64,000 nucleotides of DNA from Candidatus Tectomicrobia bacterium. Lineage in GTDB: Bacteria > UBA8248. Made by a program: the position numbers and the translations under genes. Below, in pieces: positions 53,197-60,877 of the stretch. Location of the stretch: positions 1 through 64,000 of the forward strand of contig JACPUR010000001.1 in the NCBI GenBank assembly GCA_016192135.1, written 5' to 3'. The notes beneath the pieces were generated by a model. The model saw nothing but the letters and a program-made list of their open reading frames with translations. It was not told the origin of the DNA and ran no database searches. Each line of letters starts with the position of its first letter. Position 1 is the stretch's first letter.

Positions 53197-53895
53197 GTGG
53201 AAAAGAAGAAAATAGCCATCGTCAACTACGGCCTCGGCAATCTCCAGTCCGTGGAGAACGCGGTGCGGTACTTGGGCGTGGAGGCGGTCCAGGTGGCGCG
53301 GAAGGAGGAGTTCGAGGAGGCGGACGGGTACATCCTTCCCGGCGTCGGGGCCTTCGGCGAGGCCATGAAGCGGCTGAGCCGCTCCGGGATGATCCCCTCG
53401 ATCGAGAAGGAGGTGCTCGGGCGGCGGAAGCCCTTCCTGGGCATCTGCCTCGGGATGCAGCTCATCGCGATAGAGTCCTGCGAGAACGGCCGGCACAAGG
53501 GCCTGGGCTGGTTTCCGGGCCGGGTGAACCAGCTCGCATCGAGCGACCAATGGCGGCTGCCGCACGTGGGGTGGAACGAGGTCGAGGTGAGGCGGGAGTC
53601 GCCGCTGCTCCGCAAGGTGAAAAGCGGCTCCACCTTTTACTTCGACCACAGCTACGCCCTGGAATGCGACCCGCAGTTCGTCTCGGCGACGTGCGAGTAC
53701 AGCCAGTCCGTGGTCTCCGTCATCCAGAAGGACAACATGTGGGGCACCCAGTTCCATCCGGAGAAGAGCCAGAAGAACGGGCTGCGGGTGCTCTGGAACT
53801 TCATCGGCCAGTTGGGCGGCGGCGCGAACGGAGCGGGCGGATTGAACGGGGAGGCCCGCCGCCCCGGCTTCATCCTCCCGCAGGCGGGGCCTTAG
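53197..53895 (+). CDS. hisH: HisH-like glutamine amidotransferase subunit
   Basis: This is a 232-residue class I glutaminase with the triad intact: Cys84 in FLGICLGMQ, and His187 and Glu189 in GTQFHPEKS. The oxyanion strand is YILPGVGAFGEAM. I start at the GTG at 53197. The protein matches the ~200-residue HisH plus a short C-terminal tail rich in Gly and Asn. In this setting, between two amidotransferases and next to HisF, it should supply ammonia for sugar amidination, not for histidine synthesis. Confidence 0.88.
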   Translation: MEKKKIAIVNYGLGNLQSVENAVRYLGVEAVQVARKEEFEEADGYILPGVGAFGEAMKRLSRSGMIPSIEKEVLGRRKPFLGICLGMQLIAIESCENGRHKGLGWFPGRVNQLASSDQWRLPHVGWNEVEVRRESPLLRKVKSGSTFYFDHSYALECDPQFVSATCEYSQSVVSVIQKDNMWGTQFHPEKSQKNGLRVLWNFIGQLGGGANGAGGLNGEARRPGFILPQAGP

Positions 53896-53926
53896 GGCTC
53901 ACGAACGGGGCGGGGCGGTTATCACA

Positions 53927-54799
53927 ATGCTGAAAAAGCGGATTATCGGGTGTCTCATCGTCCGGGACGGCATCGTCGTCCAGAGCATCAATTTCCGGTC
54001 CTATCTCCCGGTCGGGAGGCCGAAGATCGCGGTCGAGTACCTCAACCGCTGGAGCATCGACGAGATCGCCGTCCTCGACATCACGGCCGGGCGGAACGGG
54101 GACGGGCCGAATGTCCGGCTCGTGAAGGAGGTCTCGGACCGGTGCTTCGTTCCCCTGACCGCCGGCGGCGGGATCCGCAGCCTCCGCCACGTCGAGATGC
54201 TCATCCAGGGAGGCGCCGACAAGATCAGCGTGAACACGGCGGCGCTGGAGACCCCGGAGCTGATCACCGAGGTTGCCAATGCCTTCGGGAGCCAGTCGGT
54301 CATCGTCTCGATCGACGCCGTATCCGACGGGCGGGGCGGGCACCGGGTCTGGTCGTTCCGCGAGCGCCGGGCGCTCGACGCCACCCCGGTCGAGCATGCC
54401 CGCCGGGCGGAGGGCCGAGGGGCGGGGGAGATCCTCCTGAACTCGGTGGATCGGGACGGCTCGAAGGCCGGCTACGACATCGGCCTCGTCGGAGAGCTCG
54501 CCTCGAAGGTGGGAATTCCGGTGATCGCCCTGGGCGGAGCGGGGCATCCGCGGCACTTCGCCGAAGTGTTCCAGAAGACCGCCGCCGCGGCCGCCGCGGC
54601 CGCCAACTACTTCCATTTTACCGAGCACAGCGTCATCACGACCAAATCGTTCCTGGAGAGGGACGGCTTGGGCGTCCGCCTCGACGGGGAAGTGAACTAT
54701 CAGGACTCGGGGTTCGCCCGCACGGGCCGGATCCGGAAGAAGGACGACCTCGTCCTGGATGAGCTGCGGTTCGTCCCGGTGGAGCCCGACGAGCTATGA
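53927..54799 (+). CDS. hisF: HisF-like barrel subunit with catalytic Asp11 replaced
   Basis: This is a 290-residue HisF-type barrel. KRIIGCLIVRDG aligns with the usual KRIIxCLDVxDG, so the catalytic Asp11 is Ile here. Asp130 is kept (VIVSIDAVSDG), as are phosphate-binding blocks (TAGGGIRS, KISVNTAAL, NSVDRDGSKAGYD). It is about 37 residues longer than usual at the C-terminus, ending VNYQDSGFARTGRIRKKDD. Loss of Asp11 argues against imidazole-glycerol-phosphate chemistry and for an ammonia-channel role with HisH. The end overlaps the next start as ATGA. Confidence 0.85.
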   Translation: MLKKRIIGCLIVRDGIVVQSINFRSYLPVGRPKIAVEYLNRWSIDEIAVLDITAGRNGDGPNVRLVKEVSDRCFVPLTAGGGIRSLRHVEMLIQGGADKISVNTAALETPELITEVANAFGSQSVIVSIDAVSDGRGGHRVWSFRERRALDATPVEHARRAEGRGAGEILLNSVDRDGSKAGYDIGLVGELASKVGIPVIALGGAGHPRHFAEVFQKTAAAAAAAANYFHFTEHSVITTKSFLERDGLGVRLDGEVNYQDSGFARTGRIRKKDDLVLDELRFVPVEPDEL

Positions 54800-56046
54800 A
54801 ATACTGCAAGCGCTGCCTGTACCCCGAGAACCACCCGCTGAACCTGACTTTCGACGACGCGGGCGTATGCAGCGGCTGCCGCGTGCACGAAGAGAAGGAC
54901 GCGCTGGACTGGGAGGAGCGTTTCGCGCGCCTGGAGCGCATCGCCGGGGACCACCGGCGGAAGGCCGGGCGGGGCCCCGACTGCATCGTCCCCGTCAGCG
55001 GCGCCCGGGACTCCTATTTCATCGTCCACATCGTCAAGAACGTCCTGAAGCTGAACCCGCTCCTCGTGAGCTACAACAAGCAGTACAACACGAAGCTGGG
55101 CATCCGGAACTTGGCCTACCTGCGGACCCTCTTCGACTGCGACTACGTCATGAAGGCCCTCGACCCGAGGTTCGTGAAGCGGATCAACCGGGTGACGCTC
55201 AGGCGCATGGGCAGCATGTACTGGCATTGCCTGGCTGGGACCACCGTGTTCCCGGTGCAGATGGCCGCCAACCTGAAAATCCCGTTGATCATCTGGGGGG
55301 CGCACCAGGGCCTGGACCAGGTGGGGATGTTCTCCCATCTCGACGAGGTCGAAATGACCCGCAAGTACAGGAAGGAGCACGATCTCATGGGCTGGGAGGC
55401 GGAGGACCTCGCGGCCCTGGGCGAGGGACTGTCGGCAGGGGATCTGGAGCCTTTCGCCTACCCGGACGACAAGGAGCTCGAGGTCGTCGGCGTCCGGGGG
55501 ATCTACCTCGGCAACTACATCCGCTGGGACTCCAAGAAGCAGCACGAGAAGATGATCCAGATGTACGGGTATGAGTCGCGGGAGCAGATCCGGACCTTCG
55601 ACACCTACAATGACGTCGACTGCTTCCACTATTCGGGTCTCCACGACTACATCAAGTTCCTCAAGTACGGCTTCGGCAAGGTGACCGATCACGCCACGCG
55701 GGAGATCCGCCTGAAGCGCCTCACCCGCGAGGAGGGAATAGGCCTCGTGGAGCGCTACGCGGGAGCCGAGCCCTCGGACATGGCTTTCTTCCTCGACTGG
55801 ATGGGGATGCCGAAGGAGGAGCTGCTCGAGTGCGTCGACGCCCACCGGGACCCGACGGCCTGGGAGAAGGGCGGGGCGGGCGAATGGCACCTCCGGGACA
55901 GCGTCACGAAGCACCTGAATGACGAAGGGGTGGAGGAAGCCAGGCTCAGGAAGAAAGAGGACTGCCGTTTCGTCCTGACGCCTTCCCGGAGGCCGGGCGA
56001 GGCCGAGGATCGGTATGTGATCCTCGCGAAAGGATATGTGAATTGA
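54796..56046 (+). CDS. N-acetyl sugar amidotransferase-like protein, second copy with altered PP-loop
   Basis: This is a 416-residue paralogue of the 52059 gene. The Cys4, Cys7, Cys25 and Cys28 cluster and the overall layout are kept. The ATP loop reads VSGARDSYF where the first copy has SGGKDS, so the Gly and the Lys are changed. It is longer by about 45 residues at the C-terminus. It could act on a different position or sugar, or serve as a non-catalytic partner. Overlap with hisF (ATGA) ties the two in expression. Confidence 0.8.
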   Translation: MKYCKRCLYPENHPLNLTFDDAGVCSGCRVHEEKDALDWEERFARLERIAGDHRRKAGRGPDCIVPVSGARDSYFIVHIVKNVLKLNPLLVSYNKQYNTKLGIRNLAYLRTLFDCDYVMKALDPRFVKRINRVTLRRMGSMYWHCLAGTTVFPVQMAANLKIPLIIWGAHQGLDQVGMFSHLDEVEMTRKYRKEHDLMGWEAEDLAALGEGLSAGDLEPFAYPDDKELEVVGVRGIYLGNYIRWDSKKQHEKMIQMYGYESREQIRTFDTYNDVDCFHYSGLHDYIKFLKYGFGKVTDHATREIRLKRLTREEGIGLVERYAGAEPSDMAFFLDWMGMPKEELLECVDAHRDPTAWEKGGAGEWHLRDSVTKHLNDEGVEEARLRKKEDCRFVLTPSRRPGEAEDRYVILAKGYVN

Positions 56047-56103
56047 ATCTCCCGGCCGGCGCCCGCCCAGCGGCGAAGGCATGCGGGCGGAGGTCCTGAG
56101 ATC

Positions 56104-56679
56104 ATGACGGGCGATCCCGGCGCGCCCCGCCTGCTCGAGGGCGGGAAGGTCTTCCTGCGGGCCCTCACCCGGGCGGATATCCCCGTCTGGCACGCCTGGT
56201 TCAACTCGGCGGAGGTCACCGAGCACCTGAACAAGGGCGCCTTCCCGGTCACCGAGGAGGCGCAGGCGGACTATTTGGCGCACCTCTCCAAGAGCCGGGC
56301 CGACGTCCAGCTCGGCATCGGGGCGAAGGAGGGCGGGCAGCTCATCGGGGTCATCGGGATCCACAAGATCGACTGGGTGCACCGCCACGGCGACATCAGC
56401 ATCGTGATCGGGGACAGCCGGTGGTGGGGCAAGGGGGCCGCGACCGAGGCTATCGGGCTCATGGTCCGGCACGGCTTCGAGAAGCTCAACCTGCACAAGC
56501 TGACGGCGGGCATGTGGGCCACGAACGAGGGCTCCCGGCGGGGCTTCGAGCGGAACGGCTTCGTCCTGGAGGGCACCCTCCGGCAGAGCTACTTCCACAA
56601 GACGGGCTACGTGGACGAGTGGCGCCTCGGGCTCCTGCGCGCGGAATGGGAAGCCAAGGGGGGAGGAAGGGCCTCGTGA
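56104..56679 (+). CDS. GNAT acetyltransferase (RimJ-like)
   Basis: This is a 191-residue acetyltransferase. KVFLRALTRADIPVWHAWFNSAEVTEHL is the usual opening. WWGKGAATEAIGLMVRHGFEKLNLHKL holds the acetyl-CoA loop, and NEGSRRGFERNGFVLEGTLRQSYFHKTGY closes the domain (quoted here in pieces of the motif; spacing is normal). It is less like PseH than the 45200 gene. It may acylate a second amino group in the pathway. It starts 57 bp after the second amidotransferase and overlaps the next gene by 4 bp. Confidence 0.85.
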   Translation: MTGDPGAPRLLEGGKVFLRALTRADIPVWHAWFNSAEVTEHLNKGAFPVTEEAQADYLAHLSKSRADVQLGIGAKEGGQLIGVIGIHKIDWVHRHGDISIVIGDSRWWGKGAATEAIGLMVRHGFEKLNLHKLTAGMWATNEGSRRGFERNGFVLEGTLRQSYFHKTGYVDEWRLGLLRAEWEAKGGGRAS

Positions 56680-57467
56680 AGGTCGTCGCCACCATCGAGG
56701 CCCGCATGACCTCCAAGCGCCTGCCGGGGAAGGTGCTGCGGGAGTTGGATGGCGCCCCCATGCTCCAGCGCATCATCGAGCGGGCGGGCCGGGCCGGCCG
56801 GGTGGACCAGGTGATCCTGGCCACCACGGTGAACCGGACGGACGACCCTCTGGAGGACCTCGCCCGCCGGCTGGGCGCCGCCTGCCACCGGGGGAGCGAG
56901 GACGACGTGCTGGATCGGGTGCTCCAGGCGGCGCGCTCGTCTGGAGGAGACCTCATCGTGGAGCTGACCGGAGACAGCCCCTTCACCGACCCTTCCCTGA
57001 TCGACGACATGGTGGACTTCTACCGGACGGGCGGGTACGACTACGTGGCCAACACCGCCATGCGCCACAGCGCCCAGTGGGAGAAGGACCCCACCTTCCC
57101 CATCGGCACGAGCGTGGAGATCTTCTCGGCGGATCTGCTCGGCAAGGTGGCCGGATGGACGCAGGACCCCATCGACCACGAGCACGTGAGCTCCTACATC
57201 TTCGAGCGCCCGGACCGGTTCCGCCTGGGGGCCTTCGAGGCGGAGGGCAAGTGGGAGCGCTGCCGGCGCCCGGACGTGCGCCTGACCGTGGATACGCCGG
57301 AGGACCTCGCGCTGGCGCGGGAGGTCTACGCGCGCCTCCATCCCCGGAACCCCCGGTTTACGCTGATGGACGTCATCGAAGTCTTCGAGAAGGAGCCGGA
57401 GCTCCTGGCCATCAACGGCCAGGTGGTCCAGCAGCGGGTGTTTGAGCAGCGCCAAGCCAGCGCTTAA
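56676..57467 (+). CDS. SpsF-like cytidylyltransferase family protein, second copy
   Basis: This is a 263-residue enzyme with the nucleotide loop VVATIEARMTSKRLPGKVLREL. VILATTVNRTDDPLEDLA, RGSEDDVLDRVLQAA and VELTGDSPFTDPSLI follow. The GTG start overlaps the previous stop (GTGA). It is the intact relative of the frameshifted fossil at 40711-40832. Family members activate nonulosonates or make nucleotide-sugars from sugar phosphates; which applies cannot be told. A Gfo/Idh/MocA gene overlaps its 3' end. Confidence 0.82.
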   Translation: MKVVATIEARMTSKRLPGKVLRELDGAPMLQRIIERAGRAGRVDQVILATTVNRTDDPLEDLARRLGAACHRGSEDDVLDRVLQAARSSGGDLIVELTGDSPFTDPSLIDDMVDFYRTGGYDYVANTAMRHSAQWEKDPTFPIGTSVEIFSADLLGKVAGWTQDPIDHEHVSSYIFERPDRFRLGAFEAEGKWERCRRPDVRLTVDTPEDLALAREVYARLHPRNPRFTLMDVIEVFEKEPELLAINGQVVQQRVFEQRQASA

Positions 57468-58446
57468 AGCTGCGGTCATCGGGTGCGGCAACGTGGCCTC
57501 CCGCTACGACCGCCTGTCCGACGGCTCCTGGACCTCCACCCACGCGGGGGCCTACCGGCTGTGCGCCGCGACGGAGCTGGCCTGCGCGGCCGACACCGAC
57601 GCGGGCGCCCTGCGGGAATTCGGCCAGAGGTGGGGGGTGTCTTCCCTGTATCCCGACTACCGCCGGATGCTGGAGCGCGAGCGGCCCGACATCGTGAGCA
57701 TCTGCGTCCCGACGCCCCGGCACGCCGCCGTGTTCCATGACGTGTGCGCCTCCGGCGCGGCGGCGGTGTTCCTGGAGAAGCCCGTCGCCGCATCCTCCGC
57801 GGAGGCCCGCGGCTTTCCGGCGGCGGCGGCCGGGCGGCCGGTGGCCGTCAACTACTTCCGCCGCTGGAACCCGGCGCTCGCCGCGTTGCGGGAGGAGATG
57901 GCGGCGGGCGGGCTGGGCCGCCCGTTCCGGGCCACCGTCTATTACGTGAAGGGCCTGCTCGGGAACGCGTCCCATTACATCGATCTGATGCGCTGGTTCT
58001 TCGGCGAGCCGGCGAAGGTCCGGGCCTGGCGGCGGTTCGCCCATCCGGGCCAGGAGGAGGCTGCGGATTTCGAGATGGAGTTCCCGGGCGGGATGATCGC
58101 CGCCTTCCTGCACGTGCCCCCGCCCGGCTACGTGTTCCTGGAGGCGGACATCCTCCTCGAGCGCGGCCGGGTGGTCATCGGCCAGCGGGGCCAGCGGATC
58201 GCGCGCTACCCGGTCGCCGACGAGCCCCACTTCGGCATGTTCCGGATCCTGGCGAGCGAGGGCCGGGGCGAGGAGACCGGCTGGCGGAACTGCCCCCTCC
58301 GGGCGGTGGAGCAGCTGGTCGCCTGCGTGGAGCGGGGCGGGGAGCCCGCCTGCGCGCTGGAGGACGGCCTGCGGGCCCTCGCCCTCTGCGAGGAGATTCT
58401 GGATTCCCATGATGGGGAAGTTCTGACGGAGAGCGCGCCGCGGTGA
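57442..58446 (+). CDS. Gfo/Idh/MocA-family oxidoreductase (third)
   Basis: This 334-residue protein has KAAVIGCGNVASRYDRLSDGSW as cofactor loop, followed by the catalytic Lys in VFLEKPVAAS and the C-terminal sheet. The TTG start at 57442 lies inside the preceding gene. The TSTHAGAY segment after the loop is usual for members acting on UDP-sugars or sugar acids. It ends with a GTGA overlap into the aminotransferase gene. The pair may oxidise and then transaminate a sugar carbon, giving a further amino group. Confidence 0.82.
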   Translation: MSSAKPALKAAVIGCGNVASRYDRLSDGSWTSTHAGAYRLCAATELACAADTDAGALREFGQRWGVSSLYPDYRRMLERERPDIVSICVPTPRHAAVFHDVCASGAAAVFLEKPVAASSAEARGFPAAAAGRPVAVNYFRRWNPALAALREEMAAGGLGRPFRATVYYVKGLLGNASHYIDLMRWFFGEPAKVRAWRRFAHPGQEEAADFEMEFPGGMIAAFLHVPPPGYVFLEADILLERGRVVIGQRGQRIARYPVADEPHFGMFRILASEGRGEETGWRNCPLRAVEQLVACVERGGEPACALEDGLRALALCEEILDSHDGEVLTESAPR

Positions 58447-59732
58447 GCCAGAAGCTCGCCTTGCTGGGGGGGGAGCCGGTCCGCAGGGAGCCCTATCCCG
58501 TCCACTCGACCATGATCGGGGAGGAGGAGGAGCGGGAGGTCCTGGAGGTCCTTCGGAGCCAGCACCTCTCGGGCTTCTCCGGGACCTTCACCGACCGGTT
58601 CCTGGGCGGGGAGAAGGTCCAGGCCATCGAGAGGGCGTTCGCGGATTTGTTCGGGGTGCGGCACGCGGTCTCGGTGAACTCGGCGACCTCGGCCCTGCAC
58701 TGCGCGGTCGCGGCCACCGGGGTGGAGCCGGGCGAGGAGATCATCACCTCCCCTTATACGATGAGCGCCACGGCGAGCAGCATCCTGATGGAGAACGCCA
58801 TCCCCGTCTTCGCGGACGTCGAGGATGAAACCTTCTGCATCGATCCCGCCTCGGTGGAGGCCTGCATCACCCCGCGCACCCGGGCCATCCTCACCGTCAA
58901 CATCTTCGGGCACCCCTCCGCCCTGCACGAGCTGCGGGCCATCGCCGACAAGCACGGCCTCATGCTCCTCGAGGACAACGCCCAGGCGCCGCTCGCGGCC
59001 TGCCGCGGCAGGATGGCGGGGACCGTCGGGGAGATCGGCATTCAGAGCCTGAACTACCACAAGGTTATCCAGACGGGCGAGGGCGGCATCGCCCTCACGG
59101 ACGACCCCGAGATGGCCCTCCACATGCAGCTCAAGCGCAACCACGGCGAGGTGGTGGCGGGCCCCATGGGGCGCGAGGACCTTCCGAACATGGTGGGGTT
59201 CAACTACCGGCTGACGGAGGTGTGCGCGGCGATCGGCCTGGGGCAGATGAAGAAGCTCCGGCGCCTGACGGACATCCGCGCGCGGCTGGCGGCCCGCCTG
59301 ACCCAGCAGCTCCGGGAGTTCGACTTCCTCACCCCGCCCGCCGTGGCCGAGGGCTGCACCCACGTGTACTACCTCTACACGATGAAGTTCGACGAGGCGA
59401 AGGCGGGCATCCCCCGCGGCCTCTTCGCCAGGGCCCTCCGGGCGGAGGGGGTGAACGTCCTGGAGGGCTACCTGCGCCCCATCTACATGGAACCCATCTA
59501 CCAGAAGCGCTCGGCCTACGGGACCCGGGGGTTCCCTTTCCGCCAGGGTTCCTGGGAGAGCCCCGTCTCCTACCGGGAGGGCGCCTGCCCGACGGTGGAG
59601 CGGCTCTGGAAGCGCGAGGCGCTCGTCACGAACATCTGCCGGCATCCCAACACGGAGCGGGAGGTGGAGGAGTTCGTCCAGGCGGTGGACAAGGTACGCC
59701 GGAACCTCGACGAGCTGCGAGGGATGGCGTGA
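58443..59732 (+). CDS. DegT-type aminotransferase (Gfo/Idh partner)
   Basis: This is a 429-residue PLP enzyme. GGEKVQAIERAFADLFGVRHAV, EEIITSPYTMSATASSIL, LLEDNAQAPLAA and the PLP Lys in SLNYHKVIQTGEGG are clear. The C-terminal region around YMEPIYQKRSAYGTRGFPF is longer than in PseC. Oxidoreductase-aminotransferase pairs of this kind put amino groups at C3 or other carbons of UDP-sugars. The start overlaps the oxidoreductase stop, and its own stop overlaps the next GTG, so the order is tightly kept. Confidence 0.88.
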   Translation: MSQKLALLGGEPVRREPYPVHSTMIGEEEEREVLEVLRSQHLSGFSGTFTDRFLGGEKVQAIERAFADLFGVRHAVSVNSATSALHCAVAATGVEPGEEIITSPYTMSATASSILMENAIPVFADVEDETFCIDPASVEACITPRTRAILTVNIFGHPSALHELRAIADKHGLMLLEDNAQAPLAACRGRMAGTVGEIGIQSLNYHKVIQTGEGGIALTDDPEMALHMQLKRNHGEVVAGPMGREDLPNMVGFNYRLTEVCAAIGLGQMKKLRRLTDIRARLAARLTQQLREFDFLTPPAVAEGCTHVYYLYTMKFDEAKAGIPRGLFARALRAEGVNVLEGYLRPIYMEPIYQKRSAYGTRGFPFRQGSWESPVSYREGACPTVERLWKREALVTNICRHPNTEREVEEFVQAVDKVRRNLDELRGMA

Positions 59733-60877
59733 GCCGCCGGGAGCCCCTTCTTCTCGTCTACGCCCAGGACGCGGGCGGAGCGCGGGCCCTCGCGCCGGTG
59801 GTGCGCCGGCTGCAGGGCCGGCCCGGGTGGAGGGTCCGGGCCGTGACCCATCTGTTCGCGGGGGAGGTTTTCCGCGAGGCCGGGATCGAGGCGGCCGACC
59901 TGGCGGGGTGCGCCGGTGCGATCCCGCTCGATGGAGAGGGGGCCTCCCGTTTCCTCGATGAGGCGTCCCCGGCCGCCCTGGTCTGCACGACCTCGGAGAA
60001 CCGCCACGACCCCTCGAACGGGATGCTCATCGAGGCGGCGGGCCGGGCGGGGCTGCCCTCCTTCGCCCTCATGGACCACTGGAAGGGGTGGGGCCGCCTG
60101 CACCGGGAGCCGGGCGACCTCTCCTACCTCCCGGGCGTTCTGGGCGTCATCGACGCGCCCTCTTTCCGCCGGGGAACCCGCGAAGGAGTTACGCCGGATC
60201 GGATGGCGGTGGTGGGCCACCCTCATCTGGAGATCCTTGCGGAATCGGGAGAAGGAGACCGGGAGGCGCTCCGGGCCGAATTGGGAATCCTTCGGGGGGA
60301 TTTCGCGGTGGCGTTCTTCTCGCAGCCGGCCGTGGGCGCCCCGGGCGAGGGGCCGCTGGTCCGGCCCTTGCTCGAGGGGGCGAGGAAAAGAGCAGTGAAT
60401 GAACTGGCGCTCCGTCTCGCCCAGCTTCTGGAACGCAGGGGCCGCCGGTCGCGGTTTCTCATCCGGCTGCACCCGCGGGAGCGGGGCGGGGGCCGGCCGG
60501 ACCTCCGGCCCGCCGCCGAGTGGGCCGAAGAATCCATTCCCTCGCTCGGCCTCGCCCGGGCGGCGGACCTGGTCCTGGGCCTGGATTCGATGATCCTTTA
60601 TGAGGCGTGGGCTTGCGGAAAGCCGGTGCTATCCCTGCGGTTCGGGGAATTCGCGGACGTGCCGGGCGCGTTCGAGGACGATCCAGGGTTGCTCCCCTGC
60701 GTGGAGGGTCCGGCCGGGGTGGAGGCGTTCGTGGAGGAGCAGCTGAAAGGAAGGGCGACGCGGGCACATGCGGGATATCCGCTGCCCGCGGGTTCCCCCG
60801 AGGCCTGCGAGCGGGCCATCCGGGGGTTGATCGAGCCGGGCGGGCATGCGGCCCGCCGAGAGGAGGCCGGAAGGTGA
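59729..60877 (+). CDS. GT-B-fold protein of unknown function
   Basis: This is a 382-residue protein. LLLVYAQDAGGARALAPVVRRL resembles the first strand-loop-helix of UDP-GlcNAc 2-epimerases and glycerophosphotransferase-like GT-B enzymes. Later come DRMAVVGHPHLEIL, FLIRLHPRERGGG and DLVLGLDSMILYEAWACGKPVLSL, a nucleotide-binding pattern of that fold. It may be a hydrolysing epimerase (NeuC-like role) or a transferase. The GTG start overlaps the upstream stop and its end overlaps the next GTG (GTGA). It sits just before the cytidylyltransferase-synthase fusion, so it may prepare the sugar for that enzyme. Confidence 0.6.
   Translation: MSRREPLLLVYAQDAGGARALAPVVRRLQGRPGWRVRAVTHLFAGEVFREAGIEAADLAGCAGAIPLDGEGASRFLDEASPAALVCTTSENRHDPSNGMLIEAAGRAGLPSFALMDHWKGWGRLHREPGDLSYLPGVLGVIDAPSFRRGTREGVTPDRMAVVGHPHLEILAESGEGDREALRAELGILRGDFAVAFFSQPAVGAPGEGPLVRPLLEGARKRAVNELALRLAQLLERRGRRSRFLIRLHPRERGGGRPDLRPAAEWAEESIPSLGLARAADLVLGLDSMILYEAWACGKPVLSLRFGEFADVPGAFEDDPGLLPCVEGPAGVEAFVEEQLKGRATRAHAGYPLPAGSPEACERAIRGLIEPGGHAARREEAGR

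Noticed and set aside
53197-54799. HisH and HisF as part of histidine biosynthesis
   Set aside because: HisF lacks Asp11, no other his genes are present, and both lie between two sugar amidotransferases. The sugar-amidination role fits better.
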